From Gilvirhabdus luticola (GTDB taxonomy: Bacteria; Bacteroidota; Bacteroidia; Flavobacteriales; Flavobacteriaceae): a stretch of 64,000 bases of DNA. The DNA lies in assembly GCF_032583975.1 (NCBI RefSeq), contig NZ_JAWHTF010000006.1, one strand, 5' to 3'. Below the pieces are notes generated by a model. It was given only the letters and a program-made list of their open reading frames with translations, had not been told where the DNA came from and did not search any database. Positions within the stretch are counted from its first letter, which is position 1. Every line of letters starts with the position of its first letter. Shown piece after piece: positions 34,136-41,977 of this stretch. The translations under genes and the position numbers were made by a program.

Positions 34136-35116
34136 TTAAAAATCGGCATCAAAACTGAATTTGTCTGCTTCTTCTTCTTTTTTAAGCACTCCCGCTTTTT
34201 GATATTCAGACACACGTTTTTCAAAGAAATTGGTTTTTCCCTGAAGAGAGATCATGTCCATAAAATCAAAAGGATTTGTAGAATTGTATACTTTTTCGCA
34301 TTCAAATTCTACTAATAATCTGTCGGTAACAAATTCTAAATATTGTGTCATTAGCTTCGAGTTCATACCAATTAAGCTAACAGGAAGAGATTCTGTTATG
34401 AATGAACGCTCAATATCTAATGCGTTGGTTAAAATTTTTGTAATTCGTTCTTTAGGAACTTTATTGATTATGTGATTATTGTGCAAATGAACAGCAAAAT
34501 CACAATGTAAGCCTTCATCTCTCGAAATTAATTCGTTAGAAAATGTGAGTCCAGGCATTAATCCACGCTTTTTAAGCCAGAAAATGGAGCAAAAACTACC
34601 AGAGAAAAAGATCCCTTCTACCGCTGCAAATGCTATTAAACGTTCAGCAAAACTAGGTGAATCTACCCATTTAAGTGCCCAATCAGCTTTTTCCTTTATT
34701 GCTGGAAAAACCTCTATCGCTCTAAATAACTGATCTTTTTCAACATCATTCTTTACATAGGTATCAATCAGTAATGAATACACTTCAGAATGAATATTCT
34801 CCATCATGATTTGAAAGCCATAAAAGAATTTGGCCTCTGTATATTGAACCTCAGAAACAAAGTTTTCAGCCAAATTTTCATTCACAATACCATCGCTAGC
34901 CGCAAAAAACGCAAGTACATGCTTTATGAAATAACGCTCGTCGTCACTTAATTTGTTTTCCCAATCTACAATATCTTGCTGTAAATCTATTTCTTCTGCA
35001 GTCCAAATACTTGCCTCTTGCTTTTTATACCATTCCCAGATATCGTGATGTTGAATTGGAAAAATGACGAATCTGTTTTTGTTTTCTTGTAAAATGGGTT
35101 CAATAGCTTGTGACAT
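34136..35116 (-). CDS. nrdB: Ribonucleoside-diphosphate reductase, beta subunit (class Ia, tyrosyl radical type)
   Basis: This 326-residue ferritin-like subunit has iron ligands visible as Asp in FAASDGIVNENL, Glu and His in MENIHSEVYS, Glu in AAVEGIFFSG, and Glu/His in SRDEGLHCDF. The tyrosine of HSEVY occupies the radical-tyrosine position of class Ia enzymes, so this is not the Phe (class Ic) type. It generates the radical used by NrdA. The 335-bp upstream region contains a hairpin with a T-run close to the ATG and two 11-bp direct repeats, described separately. It is probably co-transcribed with nrdA. Confidence 0.96.
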   Translation of the reverse strand: MSQAIEPILQENKNRFVIFPIQHHDIWEWYKKQEASIWTAEEIDLQQDIVDWENKLSDDERYFIKHVLAFFAASDGIVNENLAENFVSEVQYTEAKFFYGFQIMMENIHSEVYSLLIDTYVKNDVEKDQLFRAIEVFPAIKEKADWALKWVDSPSFAERLIAFAAVEGIFFSGSFCSIFWLKKRGLMPGLTFSNELISRDEGLHCDFAVHLHNNHIINKVPKERITKILTNALDIERSFITESLPVSLIGMNSKLMTQYLEFVTDRLLVEFECEKVYNSTNPFDFMDMISLQGKTNFFEKRVSEYQKAGVLKKEEEADKFSFDADF

Positions 35117-35150
35117 TAGTTGTTTTTATTATTCGTTGAAAAAATGGGCG

Positions 35151-35183
35151 AAAAAAGCTCTCGATTTGAGAGTAACAAATATT
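35151..35183 (-). terminator. 5' hairpin with T-run in the nrdB leader, directly after a -7-like element
   Basis: On the minus strand AATATTTG (35183..35176, 7 of 8 matches to TAnnTTTG) is followed at once by ACTCTC, a 5-nt loop, GAGAG and then CTTTTTT (35173..35151). The hairpin would be the first structure of the nrdB transcript, 35 nt before its ATG. It could be a leader attenuator, a 5'-stabilising stem, or the terminator of the upstream gene, whose stop is 279 bp away. Confidence 0.5.
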
Positions 35184-35218
35184 GAAAAATGAGATTGAAA
35201 ATGAAAGGTAATTTTATA

Positions 35219-35259
35219 AACATTGTCAACAAGTTTTTAACAACCTTTAACATTGTCAA
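35219..35259 (-). repeat. Two 11-bp direct repeats upstream of nrdB
   Basis: TTGACAATGTT occurs twice on the minus strand (35259..35249 and 35229..35219), 30 bp apart or about three helical turns, upstream of the candidate nrdB promoter. This looks like a pair of operator sites. The remainder of the 335-bp gap (35260-35451) is AT-rich and I see nothing else in it. Confidence 0.45.
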
Positions 35260-35451
35260 TTTTTGAGGGCATTATTTGTTGAATTGTTATCTATTTGATT
35301 ATCAAATTTTTAAATTATACAAAAATCGCTTAAGCCCTATAAAACAAGAGTTTTTAAATTCATGAAAATAATAGAGCTTACGATGACTTTTAAAATGAAA
35401 AGTGTGTATAAAAAATCTAAAAATATTTATAATATTTAGGACCGAAATAAA

Positions 35452-36015
35452 CTAATAGGATTGAGCAATTTTTTCGAGTTCTTCATACCAATCCATACCA
35501 AATTTTCTGATAAGTGCTTCTCTTACAAACTTGTAAATTGGCACTTGCAGTTCTTTTCCTAAAACACAAGCATCATCACAAATTTGCCATTCATGATAAT
35601 TAACAGCCGAAAATTCAGAATAATCTTTAACTCTAACTGGGTATAAATGACAGGAAATTGGTTTTTTCCATTTAATTTTGCCTTGGTTGTACGCTTCTTC
35701 AATACCGCAAAGTGCAGTTTTTTTATCATCAAAAATAACATAGGCGCAATCGACTCCATTAATCAATGGCGTTTCATATTCACCTTCATCCGTTTTAACA
35801 TACTTGCCTTGAAGCTCAATGGCTTTTATCCCTTCTTTTCTTAAAAAAGGTTTCACATTAGGGTATATTTCTTCTAAAATATTCGCCTCATCTTTATCCA
35901 GAGGAGCGCCAGCGTCTCCATCAACACAGCAAGCACCTTTACACGCAGATAAATTACAGACAAAATCTTTTTTAATAATGTCTTCTGAAACTATGGTTTT
36001 ACCTAATTGAAACAT
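35452..36015 (-). CDS. DUF3109-family cysteine-rich protein
   Basis: This 187-residue soluble protein has eight or so cysteines arranged as CNLSACKGACCVDGDAG near residues 20-36, single cysteines at about 90 and 102, PISCHLYPVRV near 120 and CDDACVLG near 145. This matches the Bacteroidetes DUF3109 family, related to YkgJ-type zinc/iron cysteine-cluster proteins, and metal or Fe-S binding is inferred from the cysteines. No function is established that I know of. It is a single gene, with a -7 element only four bases before its ATG. Confidence 0.88.
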   Translation of the reverse strand: MFQLGKTIVSEDIIKKDFVCNLSACKGACCVDGDAGAPLDKDEANILEEIYPNVKPFLRKEGIKAIELQGKYVKTDEGEYETPLINGVDCAYVIFDDKKTALCGIEEAYNQGKIKWKKPISCHLYPVRVKDYSEFSAVNYHEWQICDDACVLGKELQVPIYKFVREALIRKFGMDWYEELEKIAQSY

Positions 36016-36019
36016 ACAG

Positions 36020-36027
36020 CAAAGATA
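36020..36027 (-). promoter_or_regulatory. -7 element abutting the DUF3109 start codon
   Basis: The minus strand reads TATCTTTG (36027..36020), a perfect TAnnTTTG match, then CTGT and the ATG at 36015. Transcription would start at or within a base or two of the start codon, giving a leaderless mRNA. Confidence 0.55.
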
Positions 36028-36134
36028 ATGTTATGACCCACTTTATAATAAATATCAAGTCAAAATTTGCATTTAAATAATGCGAAAATTCATTAATAAA
36101 TAACGACCTTTGCCAAAATTTTTAAATTAGTCTA

Positions 36135-36716
36135 ATGCAATTAAACTTTAAAGAAATATTTACTGCTTTCATGGTCTTATTTGCAGTAATAGATATTGTT
36201 GGAAACATCCCTATCGTTATAGATTTACGTAAAAAGGTTGGGCACATACAAAGTGAAAAGGCATCAATAATTTCAGGTGTGATTTTGATTTTGTTTTTGT
36301 TTTTAGGACAGAGCATTTTAAAGCTTATTGGAATAGATGTTAATTCTTTTGCAATAGCTGGTTCATTTATTATATTTTTTATTGCACTAGAAATGATATT
36401 GGGCATTACACTTTATAAACAGGATGATATTAATCCTATGAGTGCAACCATTTTCCCGTTGGCATTTCCATTGATTGCTGGACCAGGAAGTCTTACAACT
36501 TTGCTTTCATTAAGGGCCGAATTTGCTATTCAAAATATTATTGTTGCTGTAGTATTAAATGTTATTGTTATATATATTGTTTTGAAAACATCTGCTCGAA
36601 TTGAACGTTTTATAGGTCAAAACGGTATTAATATTATAAGGAAAATTTTTGGTGTAATTTTATTAGCCATAGCTGTAAAATTGTTTACTCATAACATTAA
36701 ACTTATTTTTGTTTAA
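36135..36716 (+). CDS. MarC-family integral membrane protein
   Basis: This 193-residue protein has about six hydrophobic helices (residues 6-25, 40-62, 68-90, 108-130, 135-155, 170-190). The family-typical VIDIVGNIPIVIDLRKK is in the N-terminal part and FPLAFPLIAGPGSLTTLLSL in the middle. MarC (UPF0056) proteins were once linked to multiple antibiotic resistance, but their substrate is unsettled. It is the first gene of a tight three-gene operon with a small membrane protein 2 bp later and an FAD oxidoreductase. Confidence 0.92.
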   Translation: MQLNFKEIFTAFMVLFAVIDIVGNIPIVIDLRKKVGHIQSEKASIISGVILILFLFLGQSILKLIGIDVNSFAIAGSFIIFFIALEMILGITLYKQDDINPMSATIFPLAFPLIAGPGSLTTLLSLRAEFAIQNIIVAVVLNVIVIYIVLKTSARIERFIGQNGINIIRKIFGVILLAIAVKLFTHNIKLIFV

Positions 36717-36718
36717 TC

Positions 36719-36922
36719 ATGAAGATAGTAACTATTGTATTTCATATTATAGCTATAGGATTGATTGTCTTTAATCTTACAAAAATAAATTTTGACGCTC
36801 CTTTTAAAGGAGATAGTATTATTGCTCTGATTACCATATTAGCATCGATTTGTGTAATAATTTTATTGCAAATACTTCGCCTTTCTAAACGGATAGAAAA
36901 TCATGTTAAAAACAAAAGGTGA
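36719..36922 (+). CDS. Small two-helix membrane protein
   Basis: This 67-residue protein has two hydrophobic segments (VTIVFHIIAIGLIVFNL and SIIALITILASICVIILLQI) and a basic C-terminus (RLSKRIENHVKNKR). It starts 2 bp after the MarC stop, and its TGA overlaps the ATG of the next gene. No family is recognised. Co-translation with MarC and the oxidoreductase is very likely. Confidence 0.8.
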   Translation: MKIVTIVFHIIAIGLIVFNLTKINFDAPFKGDSIIALITILASICVIILLQILRLSKRIENHVKNKR

Positions 36923-37524
36923 TGTTTGATGCTTTGATTATAGGTGGCGGCGTATCAGGTTTGTCTTGTGCCTTGATTTTGGGTTCCGCAAAAGAAAAAG
37001 TTTTTGCTAAAGACAAAAAAATTGGAATTATTGTTCATCAAAGAACTTCTCATCTACATGATGCTTTACTAAATAATGTATTGGGAATTCCTGAAAAAAC
37101 ACCTGGAAAAAGTATTTTAGTAAGTGGGAAAGAAAAATTAAAAACTCAATATTCTCATATTAATCAAATTGATAAAGAAAAGGTTTTTAAATTATCTCGT
37201 ATAGTCAATGGGTTTGAAATTGAAACCAATAAAAACACTTATGTTTCAAAGATTGTTGTGATTGCTGTTGGGTATTTAGAACTTATTTCAATTGAAGGAT
37301 TAGAAAAATATATAGAACCTCATCCAAGAGCCAAAGCCGAAAAAAGTAGAATTTGGTTGAAAAACAATGATCATATTATTGAAGATGGTTTGTATGTAAC
37401 AGGTACTCTTGCTGGTTGGCGAAGTCAATTTGCAATAGCAGCAGGAAGTGGTGCGCAAGTAGCTACAGATATTTTAACCTTTTGGAATAATGGCGAACAC
37501 ACTAAAGTACATGATAAAGTCTAA
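36922..37524 (+). CDS. Short FAD-dependent oxidoreductase (thioredoxin-reductase-like, lacks NADPH domain)
   Basis: The 200-residue protein starts from the ATG at 36922, overlapping the previous stop as TGATG; the GTG at 36919 is a less likely alternative. The N-terminus has the dinucleotide-binding GGGVSGLSCALILGS motif. The C-terminus has LYVTGTLAGWRSQFAIAAGS, where thioredoxin reductases carry a GD-containing FAD-binding motif; here TGT replaces it. There is no CxxC pair and no central NADPH domain, so it is about two thirds the length of thioredoxin reductase. Electron donor and substrate are unknown. Its stop overlaps the convergent protease gene by 4 bp. Confidence 0.8.
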   Translation: MFDALIIGGGVSGLSCALILGSAKEKVFAKDKKIGIIVHQRTSHLHDALLNNVLGIPEKTPGKSILVSGKEKLKTQYSHINQIDKEKVFKLSRIVNGFEIETNKNTYVSKIVVIAVGYLELISIEGLEKYIEPHPRAKAEKSRIWLKNNDHIIEDGLYVTGTLAGWRSQFAIAAGSGAQVATDILTFWNNGEHTKVHDKV

Positions 37525-39116
37525 TCTTGTGAATGCTCTTTGCTATAATTAATAACTTCTTCAATCATTAAATCGTTTTGATTGATTATTTCTTCATAAG
37601 CACCATCACCAAAAAGTTGATCTGCAAGTGTTGCTTTAATATACTGCTTAATTTCTTTGTTGTAAGCAACAAAAGTAATTTCAGATTCTGTTCTTATATT
37701 TAAGTAGTCTTGAAAAGCCACTACAAAATCGTCTGAAACTTCAAAGTTTTTAATATAATCCTCTTTTGAAATTCCTTCATAACGTTTTCTGTCTTTTTCT
37801 AATTCTTCAAAAACAAAATAACTTATAAAACCTCGTCGTTGTAAAAACCTCAATGTTTCGTTGTGCATACTATTGTCTATTGGCACGAAGATATCTGGAA
37901 TTATGCCGCCGCCTCCATAAACAATTTTCCCTTTTGGTGTTTTAAACTTTAGTGAGTCTGCTACTTTAATTTTGGCTGAATCTAGAAGTTCTCCACTATC
38001 CAACCTGTCAAAATAATCATGGTAATAATCGTTATTACCATTTTCATAAGAACGCTGTATAGAACGACCTGTTGGTGTATAATATCTAGAAACCGTTAAT
38101 CTTACCGCGCTTCCATCACCAAGCTCCATTTCTCGTTGCACAAGTCCTTTGCCGTAAGAACGTCTTCCAACAATGATACCTTTGTCGTTGTCTTGAAGTG
38201 CACCTGCCACAATCTCGCTGGCAGACGCTGAATTTTCATCTATTAAAACAAAAACTCTTCCTTCTTCAAAATCACCTTTTTTTGTTGCAAATCTTTTTTC
38301 TACTTTATCCCGTTTGTTTTTAGTAAAAAGCATTAGGGTGTTGTCTTCAAGAAATTCATCAAGTATTTGTTCTGCTATATGAAGAAATCCGCCATGATTA
38401 TTTCTTAAATCTATTACGATTTCTGAAACTCCTTCATTAATCAATTCATCTAATTTTACTTTGAACTCTTTATACGTACTTTCAGCAAAACGATTAATCT
38501 TAATATAACCTAAATTATCATTTAACATATATGCAGCATCTACGCTTACAATTGGAATATGATCACGCTTTATTGTAAACTCTAAAAGTTCTGGTTCTCC
38601 TTGTCTATAAACTTGCAAATCTACTTTCGAGTTTATTGGTCCTTTAAGGTGGCTTACTATTTGTTCGTCTGTTAAATTTTTACCGAAAATAGAATCGCCA
38701 TTAGCATATACTATTCTGTCTCCTCCCTTAATTCCCGCTTTATCACTTGGTCCATTTTCTACTGCCCTAATTACCGTAATGGTATCTCTGTAAGTATAAA
38801 AGTTAATCCCAATACCTACGAAGTCTCCTTGCAAGCTCTCTGTAGATTGTTGCATATCTTCCTTAGGAATATAGACCGAATGAGGGTCAAGATTTTCTAA
38901 AATCCCGTTAACTGTAACATCTACGATGCTATCTGTATTAACTTCATCTACATATTCATAGTCTATATAATCAATAAGCCTGTTAAGTTTGTCTTTTTTA
39001 CTATTAGAAGAGAAAAGTCTATCTGGAGCATCAGTAAAATTTAATTTACCACCAATAAAAATTCCTGCTGCAATAGCAACTCCCAAAATAAGTGGTAAGA
39101 ATTTTTTAAAAGACAT
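37521..39116 (-). CDS. S41-family C-terminal processing peptidase
   Basis: This 531-residue protease has an N-terminal membrane anchor or signal (LPLILGVAIAAGIFIGGKL), a PDZ domain at about 90-170 (VENGPSDKAGIKGGDRIVYA) and the S41 catalytic domain at about 190-370, with the serine in NSASASEIVAGALQD and the lysine in GRRSYGKGLVQ (the Ser-Lys dyad). It cleaves C-terminal tails of periplasmic proteins. The about 120-residue C-terminal extension is common in Bacteroidetes. It starts 6 bp after the dCMP deaminase stop, so the two are co-transcribed. Confidence 0.93.
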   Translation of the reverse strand: MSFKKFLPLILGVAIAAGIFIGGKLNFTDAPDRLFSSNSKKDKLNRLIDYIDYEYVDEVNTDSIVDVTVNGILENLDPHSVYIPKEDMQQSTESLQGDFVGIGINFYTYRDTITVIRAVENGPSDKAGIKGGDRIVYANGDSIFGKNLTDEQIVSHLKGPINSKVDLQVYRQGEPELLEFTIKRDHIPIVSVDAAYMLNDNLGYIKINRFAESTYKEFKVKLDELINEGVSEIVIDLRNNHGGFLHIAEQILDEFLEDNTLMLFTKNKRDKVEKRFATKKGDFEEGRVFVLIDENSASASEIVAGALQDNDKGIIVGRRSYGKGLVQREMELGDGSAVRLTVSRYYTPTGRSIQRSYENGNNDYYHDYFDRLDSGELLDSAKIKVADSLKFKTPKGKIVYGGGGIIPDIFVPIDNSMHNETLRFLQRRGFISYFVFEELEKDRKRYEGISKEDYIKNFEVSDDFVVAFQDYLNIRTESEITFVAYNKEIKQYIKATLADQLFGDGAYEEIINQNDLMIEEVINYSKEHSQD

Positions 39117-39122
39117 CTATTT

Positions 39123-39551
39123 TTAATTTAAACCCTCAATCAATTCAAGATCAATACCCGCTTTTTCTAAAAACTTTAAGCCTGAATCGTCTTTGTAGCT
39201 TTGTCCGTAAACAACTCTTACAATACCTGCCTGATGAATTAATTTGCTACATTCTTTACAAGGCGACATGGTTATATACAATGTAGCACCTCTACAAGAT
39301 TGAGTTGATGAAGCTACTTTTAAAATGGCATTTGCTTCTGCATGTAGCACATACCATTTTGTATAACCATCTTCATCTTCGCAAAAATTTTCAAAACCAG
39401 TTGGTGTTCCATTGTAACCATCAGAAATAATCATTCTGTCTTTAACAATAAGTGCTCCAACTTGCTTGCGTTTACAATATGACAGTTTACCCCATTCTTC
39501 TGCTATTCTTAAGTAAGCCTTATCGTATTTGAGTTGTTTTTTTCTTGACAT
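39123..39551 (-). CDS. dCMP deaminase family protein
   Basis: This 142-residue zinc deaminase has a His-Ala-Glu motif (VLHAEANAIL, near 70) and PCKECSKL near 100 supplying the zinc cysteines. The N-terminal CKRKQVGALIVKDRMIISDGYNGTP segment is typical of ComEB-type dCMP deaminases, which make dUMP for thymidylate synthesis. It lies just upstream of the S41 peptidase gene. Its leader contains a perfect hairpin 5 nt before the ATG and a TAACTTTG -7 element at 39629..39622. Confidence 0.92.
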   Translation of the reverse strand: MSRKKQLKYDKAYLRIAEEWGKLSYCKRKQVGALIVKDRMIISDGYNGTPTGFENFCEDEDGYTKWYVLHAEANAILKVASSTQSCRGATLYITMSPCKECSKLIHQAGIVRVVYGQSYKDDSGLKFLEKAGIDLELIEGLN

Positions 39552-39555
39552 TTTT

Positions 39556-39572
39556 TTCGTTAGTATAACGAA
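39556..39572 (-). promoter_or_regulatory. Leader hairpin directly upstream of the dCMP deaminase start
   Basis: TTCGTTA (39556-39562), a 3-nt loop and TAACGAA (39566-39572) form a 7-bp perfect stem ending 5 nt before the ATG at 39551. The 9-mer CGTTAGTAT is repeated at 39558 and 39580 on the plus strand. The stem could hide the initiation region; no T-run follows, so it is not a terminator. Confidence 0.35.
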
Positions 39573-39649
39573 GATAATCCGTTAGTATTTCAATTACAAT
39601 GCTTGTAAGTTAAAGTTTTATCAAAGTTAAACTAGGTTTCTTAATTTAT

Positions 39650-40240
39650 TTAAGATAAAAACTCACTGTTTATTACCATTGGAATTACCAACCCAACAAC
39701 AACAGCAGAAATTACCATGATCCAATCGCGTTTTGAAAATCTAAAAATAGTTTGAATCAAATATCCTAAAAACAATACTATAAAAACAATAATTACTTGG
39801 GCTATCTCTATTCCTAAAGCAAATTCTATGAGTGTTTCCAACTTGCTTTCAGATTTTCCAACCATGAGTTGAAATTCACGGGCAAATCCGAGTCCATGAA
39901 TCAGACCAAAGAAAAGTGTAGAAAAAAATAATACTCCAATCTTATTTTTTTGGGCTCCTTTTCTAGCGGTAAAAAGGTTGAACAGCGCCACTATTAAAAT
40001 GGTTATTGGAATTAAAAATTCAACTAATTGGCTACTAATTTTTACAATATCATATGCTGCTAAAACAAGTGATAAAGTATGCCCTAAAGTAAAAACAGTA
40101 ACTAAAAATAAAACTCTTTTCCAATCTTTAAATACATAAGGGACAGATAAGACAATTAAAAACAAGACATGATCGTACGCATTAATATCTAACACATGAT
40201 TTATTCCATACTGTACATTAAACCAAAAAAATTCGAACAT
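39650..40240 (-). CDS. HupE/UreJ-family membrane protein
   Basis: Starting from the ATG at 40240 (an in-frame ATG at 40258 adds six residues), the protein has 196 residues and about six hydrophobic helices. The family motif GINHVLDINAYDHVLFLIVL near the N-terminus and FGLIHGLGFAREF in the middle, with several histidines, match HupE/UreJ proteins, which are linked to nickel or cobalt uptake in hydrogenase and urease clusters. No hydrogenase or urease gene is nearby, so the metal link is only a family-level inference. It follows the threonine dehydrogenase-like gene by 36 bp on the same strand. Confidence 0.88.
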   Translation of the reverse strand: MFEFFWFNVQYGINHVLDINAYDHVLFLIVLSVPYVFKDWKRVLFLVTVFTLGHTLSLVLAAYDIVKISSQLVEFLIPITILIVALFNLFTARKGAQKNKIGVLFFSTLFFGLIHGLGFAREFQLMVGKSESKLETLIEFALGIEIAQVIIVFIVLFLGYLIQTIFRFSKRDWIMVISAVVVGLVIPMVINSEFLS

Positions 40241-40276
40241 CGTAAATAGGTTAAACAAGTTGATTCAAATATACAA

Positions 40277-41248
40277 TTATTTAGATTTTTGGAGATTTTG
40301 ATGATACTTTTTCCTTAACTCTAAAAGCATTTTGTCTGTGATTTTCGACAAACTGTAACTATGGCTCCAATTCCAATCTTTTCTTGCATAAGAATCGTCA
40401 ATACTTTTAGGCCAGCTATTGGCAATCTGTTGTCTAAAATCAGGTTTATAACTGATAGTAAATTCTTTTAATTTTTCTTTAATTGAATTCGCAATTTCGT
40501 TTGGCGTGAAGCTTATGGCTGCCAAATTATAAGAAGATCGAATTTTGATTCTCTCTGTATCAACAGCCATAATATCTACAGTTGCTTTTATGGCATCTTC
40601 CATAAACATCATTGGCAATTTGGTTTCTTCAGACAAAAAACATTCATAATGTCCATCTGTTATGGCTTTATGATAAATCTCTACTGCATAATCTGTTGTG
40701 CCTCCACCAGGCAATGTCTTCCAACTGATAATGCCAGGATAACGCAAACTTCTTACATCAACATTGTATTTATTGTAATAATATTCACACCATCTTTCAC
40801 CAACTTGTTTTGTAATTCCATAAACCGTTGTTGGTTCCATAGTTGTAAATTGTGGTGTATGCTCTTTAGGCGTTGAAGGTCCAAAAACCGCAATACTCGA
40901 TGGCCAGAAAACTCTTTTGATAAACTTTTCTTTGGCCAGATTCAAAATATTAAAAAGTGAACTCATATTTAAATCCCAAGCCTTCATTGGGTATTTTTCG
41001 CCAACTGCACTCAACATAGCCGCCATTAAATAAACTGTATCAATATGATGTTTCTCAACGCAAACTTTTACCGAAGCATAATCAGTAGCATCAGTAATCT
41101 CAAAAATTCCAGAGTTAACAACTTCTAAATTAGAATAACTTATATCGCTAGCAATCACATTCTCATTGCCATATATTAAACGGAGCTCTTGGGTTAATTC
41201 AGAACCTATTTGTCCACAAGCTCCAAGGATTAATATTTTAGAAGACAT
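40277..41248 (-). CDS. NAD-dependent epimerase/dehydratase family protein, L-threonine 3-dehydrogenase type
   Basis: This 323-residue extended short-chain dehydrogenase has a Rossmann motif, LILGACGQIGSELTQEL, at 5-21 and the catalytic YGITKQ (Tyr and Lys of YxxxK) near 148, with the serine in VFWPSSIAVFG. The sequence SLRYPGIISWKTLPGGGTTDYAVEIYHKA (split over two strands) is typical of the SDR-type threonine dehydrogenases known in Bacteroidetes and animals rather than of UDP-glucose epimerases. It would oxidise L-threonine to 2-amino-3-ketobutyrate. It is first in a minus-strand run with HupE. Confidence 0.88.
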   Translation of the reverse strand: MSSKILILGACGQIGSELTQELRLIYGNENVIASDISYSNLEVVNSGIFEITDATDYASVKVCVEKHHIDTVYLMAAMLSAVGEKYPMKAWDLNMSSLFNILNLAKEKFIKRVFWPSSIAVFGPSTPKEHTPQFTTMEPTTVYGITKQVGERWCEYYYNKYNVDVRSLRYPGIISWKTLPGGGTTDYAVEIYHKAITDGHYECFLSEETKLPMMFMEDAIKATVDIMAVDTERIKIRSSYNLAAISFTPNEIANSIKEKLKEFTISYKPDFRQQIANSWPKSIDDSYARKDWNWSHSYSLSKITDKMLLELRKKYHQNLQKSK

Positions 41249-41371
41249 ATAAATAATTTAATAGCTGTAAAAATATAAAGATTTTACAGAAGCTGTTTAA
41301 AAATTAACTTAAAAAGCATTCAAGATTACCTAACTAATACGATATATTTGTAATTCATTCAACTTTATAAA

Positions 41372-41884
41372 ATGAAGCTTTTATATATACTTTTTTCTTT
41401 ATTACTATTTGTTGGTTGTAACCAGGTAAAAGATGAAGGCCAAGATAGTTCTGTAGATTTGATAGATACTCTAAAAATCTCTAAAAATGATATTTCTAAA
41501 CTTGACTACATTGAATTTGTTCTAGATCAAAAAGCCCAAGCTTTATTCATTAGCTGGACAAGTTATACAGATTTAGAAGGCCATATAGATAATTTAAAAC
41601 AAGGAAATATTGCTTTTTTTTCTGAAAATCCTGAACTTTTAGATGCATTAATTAAAGACTTTAAAGAAACTCTTCCTGAAGAAATAAATACACCTGCAAT
41701 ACAAGCAAGAATTAAAGAATTAGAAACGAAAATATACAAATTGCAAAGTAATTCTCGTTTATTCAATAATGATAAAACTCACGTTTTACCTGTAATTAAA
41801 GAACTACTTATAGCTTTTTCAAATTTCAACCTTCAAATAAATAAGAAATTTGAAAAAGAAGCTCAAAATATTCAAAAACCATAA
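41372..41884 (+). CDS. Hypothetical lipoprotein
   Basis: This 170-residue lipoprotein has a lipobox ending in Cys16 (LLLFVGC). The mature part is predicted helical and charged, with no recognised domain and no cysteines. A perfect -7 element, TATATTTG, lies at 41343-41350, 21 bases before the ATG. It is a single gene between the divergent threonine dehydrogenase-like gene and the T9SS protein gene, which has its own promoter. Function unknown. Confidence 0.8.
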   Translation: MKLLYILFSLLLFVGCNQVKDEGQDSSVDLIDTLKISKNDISKLDYIEFVLDQKAQALFISWTSYTDLEGHIDNLKQGNIAFFSENPELLDALIKDFKETLPEEINTPAIQARIKELETKIYKLQSNSRLFNNDKTHVLPVIKELLIAFSNFNLQINKKFEKEAQNIQKP

Positions 41885-41954
41885 AAACATTTTTTAAATA
41901 CCATTTAATATTAAATAGTATTTATTCTTTATATAAATAATGATTGTATTTATT

Positions 41955-41962
41955 TATTTTTG
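41955..41962 (+). promoter_or_regulatory. -7 promoter element of the T9SS protein gene
   Basis: TATTTTTG is an exact TAnnTTTG match ending 15 bases before the chosen ATG at 41978. A TTG start at 41960 would fall inside it. Confidence 0.55.
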
Positions 41963-41977
41963 AAAAAAGTCCTAACT

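Noticed and set aside
35218..35254. TAACATT-like words upstream of nrdB as a phosphate box
   Set aside because: Neighbouring copies are 10 or 30 bp apart, not 11, and no -7 element lies at the fixed distance; they are better explained as the TTGACAATGTT direct repeat.
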